A stretch of 64,000 nucleotides of DNA. Source: Flammula alnicola. Taxonomy: Eukaryota > Basidiomycota > Agaricomycetes > Agaricales > Strophariaceae. Every line of letters begins with the position of its first letter. Position 1 is the first letter of the stretch. The DNA is taken from assembly GCA_015499995.1 (NCBI GenBank), contig JADNRV010000128.1:1-64000 (forward strand). Direction: 5' to 3'. The position numbers and the translations under genes are program-made. Positions 20,544 through 33,100 of the stretch are shown here, piece by piece. Under the pieces are notes generated by a model. That model was not told the DNA's origin. It saw only the letters and a list, made by a program, of their open reading frames with translations, and did not search any database.

Positions 20544-21595
20544 GGACGTTGGAAGGTACAATGGAGCCCAATGTCAAGGTTCGCGTCAAACGGTCCACGT
20601 CAAGTCCAAACGCAGACCCTCTGCATTGCTACGGTACACGTTGTTGCAGATTGTCCTAATGTCGAATAGATCCGTGACAGTGATTATGTTACCTTTAATT
20701 CCGTCCCATACTCATTGAGATCCAATATGCATCGACTTCAGTGCACTCGAGTTCGGTTTGATTCCGTCAATCTTCGGGGAGGCGTACGGGGCGAATAAAG
20801 GTAAACATAAGCAATAATATCCGAGCCAAGAGGGAAGGATCATGAATAACTGAATGAACTCCAATGTGTCAAAGTGCTGTCTAGAAGAAGTACGTTAGAA
20901 ATCCGCAAATCAGGTTGCGTTAATACCCTCCAAATTTGTGCAGTACTGTATAGCAAAAAAGGGACGAACTCTTCCGAGAAATGCAAGGATGGTGTGTGGC
21001 GAGTTTGGTGTGGTGTTGGTGTGCGTTTCTTATTTTTATTATTCCGTTTCGTATTTGATCTCGATAACGTGGCGTCTCTCTCTCCTTTTCCCTAAGTACT
21101 CTAGGACTCTCCTTTCTTCTGCTCCCCGTCTTCAATTTCTACTTCTGTAGTCAGTTTTTCTCGTTTCTCTCTTTCTTTTTTCCCCTGATACATGTCTCCT
21201 TTCCACTTTCTATCTCTGTCTCTATCTCTGTCTACTCTATTTCCGTCCGTTCAGTATGTTACACGCGGCGTCTATCGGTTCCTCCTCTCCCTACTTAGCG
21301 CTTAACTTTCGGTTATCATTATTAGATTGTGATCACTGTCCTCACTCAATTACATGAAAGTTAAAGATGATGTTTTGGGACTCTTGAGCTTTCGGTTCGG
21401 ATTTCAACCAAGTAGTACCCTTTACAAAGCTGCGAACTACTCAATTAACTGTCAGAAATGAAGGTTTATACTTTTCATCGAGAACAGGCGTCCTCGTCAC
21501 ATTTCAACTTTCAAGTCTTCGTGGAGCTTACTCAACAGTCAGAAGTAAGAAGAGAAGAAAAACTGGCGCTTAACGACTCAGGTACGGTGGTCCTC
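20544..21595. other. Region 3' of the interrupted ATPase; first part shared with the paralogue
   Basis: 20544-20985 aligns, in opposite orientation, with the flank of the intact ATPase down to about 38697, apart from an extra segment there. After CTCTTCCGAGAAA.GCAAGGA the two part. The rest to 21595 is T/C-rich and holds no supported gene. Confidence 0.6.
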
Positions 21596-24500
21596 CATCA
21601 GGAAAACCCTCAATCAATCATTATGCACCATGGGTCAAAAAATTTCCTGAAAATAGGATAAAGCTGCACCATAGTGCATAATTGTAGATAATTATACATT
21701 TTGGATCTCCTGGACCAAATGGTGCACGGTGAACTAAATGAAACGTGTGTAAAAATATGCCTTGAAAAATGGTGCACCATTGTGCATTATTTTGCCTTCC
21801 TGGATATGAATTGTGGATAAATGATGCCTTATTTTCGTCAGATAGCGGACTATGGTTTACTTGAAATTTATCACACTACAACGTACAATAGTTTAAAAGA
21901 TATTTTATTGTGACTACCTAAGTACAACAAGATCTAGGTATACATAAATCTAAAGCGATGTCTTATCACCGCCTCTGAATGGGGGATAAATTGAACCGAA
22001 CTTGAAATACATACATACCAACTTTATATGCAAGGTTAGTGAAAGGGGGAGGCGGCGAAGGCGATGTGTCGGTGCTGTCATCTTCAACATGCCCCACATC
22101 ATCGTAAGGAGGTGTGGTTGTAGCTGGATGTCGCATGTGTTGTTAGTGAGGTGGGACGGGAGACAGAGGTGTAAGAAACTTACATTTCTGCTGCTACGGT
22201 GTTTCCGTCGTGTTCATACCAGGCATTGTCCATCGCCACTCAAAGTCGGGGAGCTGTTGGGTAGGCGGCAGCTTACCGTTCTGTTCCTACAGCATCACGT
22301 GTCCATTTGAGGTTCGGATATACATTGCAGCGCCGGTAATACACCAACAACGGTGACGTATTCACAGGCCGGCTGCGTTATCATTCCCTGTTGACAAAGG
22401 CAGTGAATGAAAAGTGGAGGGTTAGAAGGGATGGCTTACCTTTCTTTGTTGTGTCTGCTGGTGGTCTCGTTGCTGTCAGGTGTTAGGTCACCCTCAGTAA
22501 AAAATGAAGTCAGTAGTTAGTTATGAATTGGTCACGAAATAGTCGAAAATAGAACAACTTACCTTTCACTGACTATTATCTGCTTTGGGGAACGCGTTTT
22601 TGACTTGCGGGAACAGGTCAATGTTGTCTATAGTCAGTAAATTGTCGGACGCAGGTCACACACTAGTCAAACATCAGTCGGACCCAATATACGGTCATTT
22701 CATTGCGAAAATAGTCATACAAAAGTCATATCTAGTCATTCCAATCACACTTGAAGGACATAAAACAAATATATTATATGTCAGACACTACACATGTACT
22801 AAGGTGAAGCTATATAGAATTATCATGACCCCAAAACCCAGCCAAGAACCTGTTGACCCCTTTGCACCCCATAACCAGTATCATTGCATTGGTTCTGTTC
22901 TATGAAATTGAGGGTTGGTTCAAATGACAGGGAGGTACTGGACTTACTCAGTTTCATCTGCAATGGTCAAAAGAACAGAACATGAGGGGTGCAAAATGAA
23001 TCAGTGGTGGTTAGGAAAGAAAAGGAGAGAACACAACATACCTTGGTTCAAAACCCGCCTCGAATCGGAATCTCCATGGATCCAAACATTCTGTTCGACG
23101 TTGAGTGTTTGGGGTATTCGCACAAGTCCTGCAATGAGAGGGGGTTTACTGGGTATGCAGAATAAAACTAAAGGAAAGAACTCACTGATTCTTCCAGCCA
23201 GGCTTTTGTGCAGAGACGGAGCTTCGACGAAGTGGTTGAGAAGAAGACAAGTTGTAATTTCAGAGTCCAGACGAGTTTCGAATTTGAACATCAGATTCAC
23301 GTGACATGAATACTTTCTCACAGCGGCCAAAACGAAAATATCGCTAAGTTCGAATTTGATGTGAAAGTGGGTGAGCTACGGACAGGTTTCGCAAGCCTAA
23401 ACTCTCTGACTGGAGTATGATTGATGTACGACTACGAAATGACTAGTTTGCGATGCCAAGGCAAAGTTGATCTGAGATCCGTCAATGCATGACTTTTAAC
23501 TGACTCTGGCCGACTTTCCTATGAATATTGATGACTTTGTCCGACTTTGCACAACTTTGCTTTTTACTGAGGGTCACCGGCGCTCAGTGTGCTGTCCTTG
23601 AGAAGCGTCGTCAGGGGACTGGCGTTGAATAGACTTAGCGAGGCGGGCTTAGTGATGAGGAGCTGCTTACATTGTAATCTTGCGCCATCCTCGTCCTTAT
23701 CCCTCCCGCGCGGCTTTCACGTATCCATCGTGCGCATTGACGTCCGTAAAGGCTGGTGCTGGTGGGAAACGTGCTGATGCTCGAGACGACGGAGGCCTTG
23801 ACAGTGTCGTTACCCTTCCATCAGGTTGTCGGCAACTGTTTGCAGTTGAAGCAACAAGGCAGGGAGTAGGGAATAGGCCTCTGCAATGTTACCTGCAAGA
23901 AAAGATGAAGGAATTGTTAATTGGTTCAATTCATGCTTAGTAGCTTACCTCAGTTTCTGGCATCGTCCGTTGGACGGTATCAACCTTGACATGTCACAAA
24001 TCTTGCGGCTCTGTGGTTGGTTGTCAGTAGAATGCGAAATTTGGGCAGCGTCAACTTTGCCACGTCATAAACCGTGCACCTCGAGCAATACGTGTGGTCA
24101 TCACTCACAAAACGCGAAGCATTTAAGGTAAGTAGCGTGCAGTGGTGTTGGTCAGCATTGTCAACATTGCTGGAGGGGAGAGGGATGTTGATGGGAGGAA
24201 AGCAAGAGCGAAAGTTCAGAATCCAAGTCGAATCAACGATCAACAATGTCACGTGAGTCGGAGCTTGAATGAACTTCGACGATGCAGCGCTTCCTTCAAT
24301 CTGACGGTTGCCTGCGAATTGTCATTGTCCTTTGGATATAGCTGCTCGTGCTATTACTTACACCATATGCAGAACACTCAGTCTCATTTCATTAATGACA
24401 AAACACAGCTTTGCCAGTATGTCTGTCCTGCCTTCACATCATGCCGCCTCTGCTTCCATATTGCCCCTGTTACTGTAGTTGTATTGTATTGAGATGCTAT

Positions 24501-24886
24501 CTGAAAAGACAAAATTATGAAGCTTTACTAATTCATTAAGTACCTGGGGCTGAAAAAGATACAAGGTATTATTACTTCTGCATCAAGGATGTTGCACAGT
24601 GCACCATCAACTCTCCTTCGCAAACTATTTATGAACCATTCTGCGCCATGAAAAAAACCTTTATTCATTGAATGTTGGTGGAGCAGAATCCAAGATTAAT
24701 AATGCATAATTTTGCACCAGCCAAAATTCATATATTACATGGTGCACCAATGGTGCATTATTTTGAACCAATGAGCGCTTAATTATATGTCACGGTCCAT
24801 CATTTCACTCCATTCAGTCATATTTGATTCATCAGGTACCAGGAAGGTCAATGGTGCAAAATATGCAGATTACGGTTTTCCTGATG
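21596..24886. mobile_element. 3.3-kb DNA element with terminal inverted repeats and TGCACCAT subterminal motifs
   Basis: The left end CATCAGGAAAACC (21596-21608) is inverted at 24874-24886 (GGTTTTCCTGATG). Near each end lie several copies of TGCACCAT/ATGGTGCA: 21622 on, 21690 on, 21725, 21768; 24596, 24712, 24739, 24853. They point to transposase-binding subterminal repeats. No clear target-site duplication was found. No ORF inside looks like a transposase; splice-like minus-strand pieces (about 22200-22440) were not identifiable. Probably non-autonomous. The family is unknown to me; subterminal arrays occur in hAT and related groups. Confidence 0.6.
22491..23573. mobile_element. 1.1-kb nested element, TIR CCCTCAGTAAAAA, 3-bp TCA duplication
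   Basis: CCCTCAGTAAAAA at 22491 is inverted at 23561-23573 (TTTTTACTGAGGG), flanked on both sides by TCA (22488-22490, 23574-23576). Both subterminal regions are dense in AGTC/GTCGGAC-type motifs (for example near 22650-22740 and 23500-23550). It lies within the larger 21596-24886 element, so it inserted later or is cargo. The inside codes for nothing I recognise; a 109-codon minus-strand ORF (23001-23330) has no domain features. Confidence 0.6.
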
Positions 24887-25491
24887 TCCTGGCTCGAGTC
24901 AGGCCGTCGAAGATCTTCCACAGCCTGAGAGTCCTCCATTCTTAATTGTCCCCTTTTCTTGAAGATCAAAATGTAGGTGACTGTTTATCTGGTGACAACG
25001 CATTCTCTGCATAGGATTTCTTTGCATCCTTAAGCAGCCGCTATGTAACTTGCTAGAATAAATTTCAATGGGGTATACAGCTCGTCTCGAAAGTCGAAAA
25101 ACTGATGTTTAACCGCACATAGTACGCGATAGAACGCACCTCATCAAAAGAGCGCTATTGAGGACGTTTAGGTTTGTCGTTATTCCCTTATCGTCTCTTT
25201 AGAATTCTCTTTTCTCATTCAATCTGCATTTGAAAGTCTACACCTACAAGGCCTCTTTCTACTTACATTGTCCGAGCCGGTTTCTGGCAACTGAGAATAT
25301 TCTGATCCCAGAAAGTTTATGGAGTTGTGCAGGTGATTATGTCGCCATACTATTTGTGGCAGTCTAGAAGTGTCTGACACGTCTGGCGCCAGGCAAGCCA
25401 GACGGATGCACTTTTGCTGACGTGGACTATGGTCTGCTGACTCTGGCCCAAGCTTGATTTGCCTATTCTGTCCCACTCAGATGAAAGTGCG
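24887..25491. other. Intergenic region between the 3.3-kb element and the next gene
   Basis: No gene supported. Presumed promoter of the gene at 25492. Confidence 0.5.
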
Positions 25492-26482
25492 ATGTACACG
25501 TGTATCCTCAATGCGTTATTGCCCTTGACCCTGGCTATATATTGCCAAAGCCAAGTTGAAAATGTGTTCTTAACGGGCAACGCTACATCTCCACGGTACA
25601 CAATGTCCGGACTATTTCTCGTTCTTGTGAAGTGTCCCCAGGCTGAGGCTGAGGCTGAGTCTACCATGGTCTCGAGTGCCCATGGTCGATTCCTTCTGCA
25701 GTTCGAATCTCGCTACGTGGCCGACGAGCTCTTTCGCGCCCTCCAAGATATGCGCTTTGAGTCGGATCCCCAGGTCCTTGGACGTATCACACTTAGGGTA
25801 CCTTGGAAGCTCGTTCGCATTTCTCCGCAGTTCTGGTGCTATGAATTCAATCGGCGTGCGTTTCCTTGTTTCTACTCTCCTAGTTCTAATCTCACACCCA
25901 CGTAGAGGGGTATGCTGTGAACGGTGTTTCGCAGTTCGAACGAGATCACCGTAGCTTTGAAACATTCAATGCCAAATTCACGTCCACTAGGCTCACCCAC
26001 CGTGGTTCCGAGGCCGTGGTTGTCAAATATCCAATCATCCCAGACCCTGTCTTTGGCACAGACTGGCTGAATGGCAATACCTTCTTCATTCGCAATCTCC
26101 GCCAGCCCGAACTATATTGGTTCGTTCTCGATGATGTTATCCGTGTCGGAAAAGATCACCGATCCAAGTTCTGTGTCCGCGGCACAGCGTTCAATGCGGA
26201 CGATAAGAAAGTCCTCATTCGCAGTGACAAAATTACGATAGAGGCTGTCCCTGAGACAATCATAAGGACTTCATATATACCAAGAAACGCTATTACACCT
26301 CAAAGGTATCCGATTTCGCTGGTGCAGGAAGAGACGCCGAAGTTGCGCATAGGGGACAGACCGGTGCAGTGGTTGTTCGGAGACCTCTTCCTGCACATTG
26401 GCGTTTCGTGGGATTGGCGAACACAAAGTCAGTATGCTACATACATGCCAAATGGTGGTGGGGATGAATGGGAGCTTTGTTA
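25492..26482 (+). CDS. Unassigned two-exon protein, possibly with a beta-rich (lectin-like?) C-terminal domain
   Basis: Two exons joined by a short intron (GTGCGT...CACGTAG, about 25856-25904). It gives '..FWCYEFNRQGYAVNGVSQFE' and runs to the TAG of 26480-26482, about 310 residues. The start is uncertain. The ATG at 25492 gives a hydrophobic leader ('MYTCILNALLPLTLAIYC'), which could be a signal peptide; the ATG at 25603 ('MSGLFLVLVKC') gives a shorter form. I do not recognise the family. 'NTFFIRNLRQPELYWFVLDD' followed by alternating short hydrophobic strands recalls beta-trefoil lectin-like proteins of mushrooms, but this is weak. The open frame across a good intron supports a real gene. 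It sits between the transposon and a relic of the duplicated block and has no counterpart beside the intact ATPase. Confidence 0.6.
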
Positions 26483-26889
26483 GGCGAGGAACAGACAATG
26501 CAGAAGAGCATCAGGTAAAGTCATCAAATGATGAGCGTTCATTGTCTTATTATTTTTGAATTCATGAAAAATGGTTGCTCGGCTTACCCCCTTTGTAATG
26601 CATCGATGCGCCAACGGATGTAAAAGCTTAAGCAAGGAAACACCTACACTATTTGAATTTGAAATAGAAATAGTGGCGTCGTGCACGTGGTTGCCTGCGC
26701 TTATACTGTATTCACATCTTCCGTTGGAATAGGCCGATAAGGCTGACCCTAGGAAGCTGGAGCTCGGCTACCGTCAAGCAGGCCGTTCGGTGTCGCGTCG
26801 AAGGCAAAGGCCAATACATTGGACGTCGAGTCCGCAGGCTGATGCTATCTAATCTAATCTAGCCGACCGCCTGATCTCGCTACTGACAA
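26483..26889. other. Intergenic region containing repeat Y
   Basis: No gene supported. It holds the 90-bp repeat Y, which is repeated inverted near 38.5 kb. Confidence 0.5.
26609..26704 (-). repeat. Repeat Y, inverted copy of 38531-38614
   Basis: On the minus strand this reads ATAAGCGC.GGCAACCACGT and on through ACTATTTCTATTTCAAAT to TTTTACATCCGTTGGCG. It matches 38531-38614 on the plus strand at roughly 90%, with two short insertions here. Both copies lie beside duplicated ATPase/reductase sequence, so this is a leftover of that duplication. Confidence 0.7.
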
Positions 26890-27699
26890 CTTGAACTGTT
26901 CCGTGGCTACCACTCAGTCATGGGATCAAACCGCGGGCCTATATGATATATCCTGGAGATGTTGATTCGGACGAGAAATGCGCTGTGGGAAGTGGATATG
27001 GCCGAAGTCAATATGTGACAGTGGGAGCAAGTCTTGCATCTCCCACTTGAACATCGCAGCTGATCATGACCATGATAATGTCAGATCCTTGCCATAAGTG
27101 GGCTCAATACGACATCTCTTCGGATCGCTCAGATAAGCGGAACTCTCAAAACTGGTGTTTGGGCCACCACGGACTGGGTTCCTATTCTGATCAAGTCGAG
27201 CCTTTGCGCTGGGATCTCTGCCAATCGCTAATGGGGTGAGTGATGTGGCATATGTATCCGATCTGGTCTCACAATAGTTCATCTCTTTTTATTTGTCAGG
27301 GAATTCGGTAATGCATTATATCAACGAAGCGTTGGAGCGGGAACGCAATATCTCCCTTCCTCTCGTTCCATTTCTGCAATGGTTTGTTGCGCTAGATAAA
27401 CGTTGCACGGCATCCAGCGATGCAGACGTGCGTAAAATGATACGTCTATTAAATATTCCTTCATCCAGAACGGCCAAAAGGCTGACAACTACTGTAGCCT
27501 GCCATAAGGCTCCACGATTCCTTTGAATAGTTGTCCAATGGAGACCTCTCCATGACATCCACAAAGTGGGCACACGTTTGGTACAACGCAATTTTCTATT
27601 ACTAAAATGCAAGCCATCAGTAAAACCTTGGCCGATTTACATCCTCTCACCCACGAGCATCCGGATAAATACTGGAATTACACTGGTTTCTTTGGTTAA
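26890..27699 (+). pseudogene. Decayed 3' fragment of an adenylate-forming reductase
   Basis: Homologous to the reductase (R) domain end of the intact gene at 44081-48085. Recognisable are the SxVATxQSWDQTAG region at 26905-26935, the exon that begins ATCCTTGC.A.AAGTGGGCTC (27090 on), 'HYINEALERERNISLPLVPF' (27308 on) and the end 'LHPLTHEHPDKYWNYTGFFG' with TAA at 27697-27699. A 7-nt insertion after the GCGGGC (about 26936) shifts the frame, and the whole adenylation and carrier part is absent. Similarity to the 3' flank of the intact gene continues to about 27800. It is a relic of the same duplication as the ATPase pair. Confidence 0.85.
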
Positions 27700-27844
27700 C
27701 GGCTTGGATTTATTAAACAGTGAGCCAGTGCATGATTCCCTTCTTACGTAGACAACAGACAGGATAAAATCTGATAGAACAAAATTTAGACGATTCTCTT
27801 CCACAGTCTCCGAGCCCCGTTTCAGGAATACGGAACGAGGCTTC

Positions 27845-28125
27845 CCGACAGCTTATAAGGGCTCAGGAAGGCTCCGAAGCTAGTCAGCATGTTGCAAGCT
27901 TTCCATTTTTCACCGTTGAAGACCAGATAGCACGCTGTTATTATTATTCCTTCAAGTTTCCATCTTTCCCAGATAGTGCATCTTATGTAGACCACTGCAG
28001 AACAAAATGCTCGCGACGGCTTATAAGGAAAGGGCCCGAACTTGTATATAGCAAGCTTTCCATTTATCACCGTCGAAGACCATGCAGCCCGCTATTTTTA
28101 GCATTCCTTCCTATCTTTCTGTTAG
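27845..28125. repeat. Degenerate tandem duplication, two units of about 110-130 bp
   Basis: Units near 27845-27976 and 28014-28125 share CGAC.GCTTATAAGG, then GCTTTCCATTT.TCACCG, GAAGACCA, CACGCT/CCCGCT and a pyrimidine-rich end closing in .GATAG/GTTAG. Confidence 0.65.
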
Positions 28126-29151
28126 GCAACTAACTACATAACGTCCGTCCACGACAAGCAAACTGAGCTGGCTCAACGACACCATATGCATTGTCCCATT
28201 CAGTGATTCAAGAAAGTGCTTTCAGCCAAAGATTTTTCCCTGCGCTTGATACTTATGTCGTATTTGGAACGTGGGCGTGATTCCCAAACTCCATTCGAAG
28301 GATTCGGTGCTTTTGGAGGCATACGCAGTCGGAGTTAAGCATGTCACGATTGGGAAAGAGGCGTTTCTGCCGCGCGTAGTAAAATAATTCCGTCGCGCAA
28401 GGTGGAACGGAAGCAATCGGACGGAGACGGAAGGTCGGCACCCGCTGGCCTGCTGGCGGTGTCGACTCCGTTGCTATATACGTATATCACTGTCGGCTGG
28501 GTGTAATGTCTACAAGAGTACAACCCTAAATTTGTGGGTCTAGTCCTGCATCATGGCAGAGAAATTTTTTTTCGCCGGATTCTATGCATATGGGAAACTA
28601 CAAGTTCGTAATCCATAATCGAGCTGCGGTACATAGGCCATGGAAAGTACACACAAGAGTAATTATAACGCAAAACATACATTCATGGCTTTATATGTAG
28701 CGGAAGGATATCAAACCCAATAGGGAGTAGAAACCTGTAGAAATGGGAATAGTGGCGTGCTGTATCCCGATGCCGCGGCGCACTTGTGTATAACCGCACG
28801 GCACGCGTCCCACCAGCCCTCCGAGGTCGCCAGGCCCGTCGTTGGAGCGTCGTATCTGCAAGGGTAATGGGGTCATAGATGTGCCATACCGTAGCTGAGC
28901 TGACCGAGGGTAACGAACCAGCTGCAACTGGTTTCAGAGATCGGGCTTCGTCTATAGTACCGTATATGTACGTTATGTTGCTCGGAGTGCTGTGTATATC
29001 GATTTTCCGTCGGACGGCTGCTAACACGCGCACATGGAAAGCGATCGACAAAGGGCCTGATCGAACCCGTTCCGTCGTCCGAACGTTCGTGGGTTGGCCT
29101 TCATGAGTCTCCATCGGCACACTGTGCGTGCGACCCTCCTGGGAGCTCCTG

Positions 29152-29211
29152 AGAGATAGAAGAGCGCGAAGGGGTCTGAACCTGAGACATAGACGAGCGC
29201 GAAAAGGTCTG
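29152..29211. repeat. Short imperfect direct repeat
   Basis: Two 27-28-bp units, both reading GAGA..AGA.GAGCGCGAA followed by .GGTCTG, separated by 5 bp. Confidence 0.6.
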
Positions 29212-30153
29212 CAAGGGCCCAGAATGTAGCTGCCAATGATAATGAATTATGATACTGAGTGCGCAACAGTTTGCACGGCTAACTACACATGTAGTGCAGT
29301 GGTGGTGCCGTCAACTCGATCCCCCGGCGTCGATCTCTCCCGATCCCCGAGAGCAAGCCAAGGCCAGGGCCTCGATCTGTAAAATAAATCTCACAAGGCT
29401 GGCCGATCGTATGACATTTTTTGCCTTAGAACTGCGTACATAGGCGCCGAGTGTCTGGCAGAATTTTATGTAGGCCGTCAGAGTCTGGAGAGAAGCCGGA
29501 AGGGTCTGGAGGTTTAGGAAATAAATCGAATACATCAGTCAACAATCGAACTATACTGTAGGCGCTAAGCGCTAAGCACTAACACAAAATACCATGTAAC
29601 TGTTACAAAGTGACATCTATCTACGCCTACATACAAGAGACTGTCGACTAAGGCTGGTAAATACTAACCTCGATAAACCAAATACCTTGTTGGTTCCATG
29701 CGCAAATTTAAATTTAAACAGCATCAAGACTGAATTCGTTGGTAAACGATTATGACATTATACTTCCAATAGTGAGTTGTAGTTGTGGTAGTTATACATG
29801 TACATATATAGTACATGGTTCTTCATCCAAGCCCTCCGAAGGTTATACACGAGATGATATTAATCTAATGTGCAAAGACATGGCATGCATGACCCGAGGC
29901 GATTTTGATCATGGGCAATAGAAAGAAAGAAAAAAGAGGACAAAAAATAGAGAAAGCGAGTCGTGCGTAATGCGAATGCGATGGTTGGTGGAAACACGAG
30001 AGATGGGGTAGTTAGTTATGCGATGAAGACGACGTGGACTGGATGACTGTAAATGCAGATAGACAGAGAGAGAGACAACCCGAGTAAAAAAGAAAATATC
30101 CAAAAACCCAAACAAAAAGAGAGAAAGAAAAACCATAGCCCATAGGCAAGGCA

Positions 30154-33100
30154 CTACCGCCTCGCCGCCCCCCAGCCTCTCACACGCATCCTCACACCCT
30201 CATCCTCCTCCTCCTCCTCATCGTCTTCCGCCACAGCTCGTACTTGCCCTCTCCCTCTCTCCATCCCCCCGCCCCCCACCTCAAAACTCTCAACGCGCTC
30301 CAAAATCCCCGTCCCCGTCCCCTCCTCCCTCTCACCCCCCTCCTCCCCCTCACCCTCATGACCATGGTCATGCGAATGCAGATCTTGCCCGCCCGCGCCG
30401 CCCCTCCTCCGTCCCTCCCTCGCCGCCTCCTCGTAGCTCGGCAGCCCGCGCATGCTGCTCAGCGGCGGCACGCCCCCGATGAACCCGCGCGCCGCGATGG
30501 AGTAGTCCGGCACCTCCGTGAGCACGCGGTGCAGCAGGGAAGGGCCGGTGAGCGTGCTGCTGGCGTGTGGGGAGGCGAGGAGGGATTGGATGGATTGCGG
30601 GGGGTGAGGGGGGTAAGGGGTGGGCGTGGCGGTTGTTGCTGGGGTGGGCGAGGGTGAGGGCGAGGGGGATGGGGATGGGGGTTGGGTGGTAGGATGCGAT
30701 GAGGTGTGCGGAGAAATGAGCGCGGACGTCGATGCCGAGCTTGCAGTTGCGCCCTCGTGGTGCTGGTGGTTGTGCTGGTTGTGGTTGTTGTTATTATAAG
30801 ACAGAAGCCCAGCAACAGCAGACGAGGACGTCGAGTGCACGAGATGCGCGTGTGCATGCGCGGCGTCAGACGCATACGCCTCATCGTTCAAATTAACATT
30901 ATTGCCCACACCCACACCCGCACCCTCCGCCGCGGTCGCAAGCGAGAACGAGCTCTGCGCCGCACTCGGCGGCCCCGAACTCAACGGCGACTCTCTCACA
31001 CCCGGACCCGGACTCTCATGCCCACCCCCACCATACCAACTATGATGCCCCGCCAGCGCCGTGAACGGCTTCATCGTCGCCTTGAACAAGCCCTGCAAGC
31101 CCCTTACGCCATGTGCGTGTCCATGGACAGTCGACGCGCTAGACGTGCTAGTGAGACTGCTCGACACGGAGCCAGGCGGGGAGGACGGAAGGAGGTCGTA
31201 CCCATACCCGTGTTGCTGCTGCTGCTGCTGCCCGCCACCCGAGCCCGCGCTGCCGCCACTACCCCCACTCGCGATGCTCACAGCCGAGGACGCCGCCGGC
31301 GCCGGCGCATGACCCCCAAACGTCGGCGACGCAGGCCTCGATGCAACGCCGCGCTCCAAGCTCCCCGCGCGACTCCCCGCGCGACTCCCCCACCTACTCC
31401 CACCCCGGCTGTGCCCGCTATTAGCCGTTGTTGGGACGACATGCTGCGGAGGCGGCGTGTGCACCCCAGCTGCGTACGTCGGCGCCGCGGCATACCCCAA
31501 CCGCCTCAGCGGCTCATCGCTCAGACTCAACAAAAGCTCCGAGTTGACGAGGTCGAGCGGGGGCGGCGTGTGGCTGCTGCAGCCACCATCATGTGGGAGG
31601 TGCTTCAGGTGCTGGAGGTGGGCAGGGGTACTGAAGCCCGAGCGCGAGGCGCGCGAGTGTGATGGTTTGGCGTAGTGGTCCAGATGATGATCTGCACTGT
31701 CCGACGACCCCGTCGACGTCGTCGACACCCCACCGCCCTCACCACCCTCGCCGGCTCCAGCTTCGTCCACACCCCCGCCCATACCAGCGGCCATATCCCT
31801 CCTGCCCACCCACGGGTTCGACACGCGCACCGTGACAGCCTCGGGGAGGAACATATTCGCAACACGATCCCGCACATGCGCGTTATAGCTCGGCAACTCC
31901 CTGTCCCCACCTCCACCCTCTCCCCCTCCCCCTCCTCCTCCATTACCACCACCACCTCCACTACCACCACCTCCACTATCACCCCCCTCACCCCCATCCC
32001 CATCATCTCCACCACCCCCCCTCCGCCTCCCCCCTCCGCCTCCGCCAAAAAGCCCCACTCCTCCCCGCGCCCCACCGGCAACCCAACACTGCCCATCATA
32101 AGCCTCCTCGTCGGCACGCTTATATCCCTCGATTCCTCCAATAACCGCCCATCCAGAATACTAATGGGCAAGGAACACCGCAGCTCGGAGGTGTGTCCGT
32201 CGCGGTTGCGGATGAAGATGGACCAGCGGATGCGGTGCGTCACTGTGATGGGCTCGAGGGCGTGCGAGGGGGTTATGAGGTTTGCTTGGGGGGTGAAAGG
32301 CGATATGAGAGGCGAGGAGGGATAGAAGGGCGATTGCGATTGCGATTGGGCGTCGTTTGACGACGACGAGGGTGCGAATGCGAACCCCGTAGGAGAGGCG
32401 GCGTGGGATGGCGTTGTGGGCACGGACGAGGGAGGCGGCGATGAGGGCGGGATGAGGAGCTTGATGTACGTCACGACCTCGTGGTTCTCGAACTCGTCTT
32501 CGTCTGTCGCGGTGTGGTGATCATGCTCCGCGCCGTCTGCATGATCCGCGTCATGGTGTTGGTGGTGGTCCGCAGAACTCGAAGACGAGCCTGCAATGCC
32601 CAAAACATTCCTATGCCCCAGGGGCGACGCCGGCCTCGACGCCGGCCTCGAGTTCGGCCGGGTCGCAGACGGAGACGCATACACAAACCCAGCGGGCAAC
32701 CTCGGTCTCTCCGGCGCCAAATCCACCTCCACCGCCCTTCCGCCCACAATCTCATGCCGGACACTACACACCACCCTCGTGTCGTCCTGCGCGCCGCTCC
32801 GCGCATACACCTTGGTCGTCTCATACAAGGAACTGACGATACTCGACACCCGCACGCCCTTGGCGAGGGGGCTGAACTTGAGGACGGCGGCGAGGGTGTC
32901 GCCCGCGGCCCAGGCCTTATGGGGGAGCATGATGGCGTACATGAGTTTATCGGGCCATGTGTTCTCGATCTCGAGGGTCTGCTGGTACTCGAGGGCCTCG
33001 TGGGTGAAGGAGCGGAGGATGTGGACGGGGGCGATGGCGTGGAGGTTGTGGGAGAGACCTGTGCGGAGGGCGACGGCGCGGAGCTTGTAGGCTACGGAGG

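Larger units (their letters stand above)
27700..30153. other. 2.4-kb region without a supported gene
   Basis: It holds the last homology to the reductase flank (to about 27800), a degenerate tandem repeat (27845-28125) and a short direct repeat (29152-29211). A 145-codon minus-strand ORF at 28683-29120 has no ATG at its extreme start and no domain. Its right end should include the arrestin 3' UTR. Confidence 0.5.

Noticed and set aside
22002..24492. Several 80-130-codon ORFs inside the 3.3-kb element
   Set aside because: No transposase or other domain, and the best ones begin at or near TIR-associated repeats.
28683..29120. 145-codon minus-strand ORF
   Set aside because: The extreme start is GTG, composition is unremarkable, and no splice-supported extension or family was seen.
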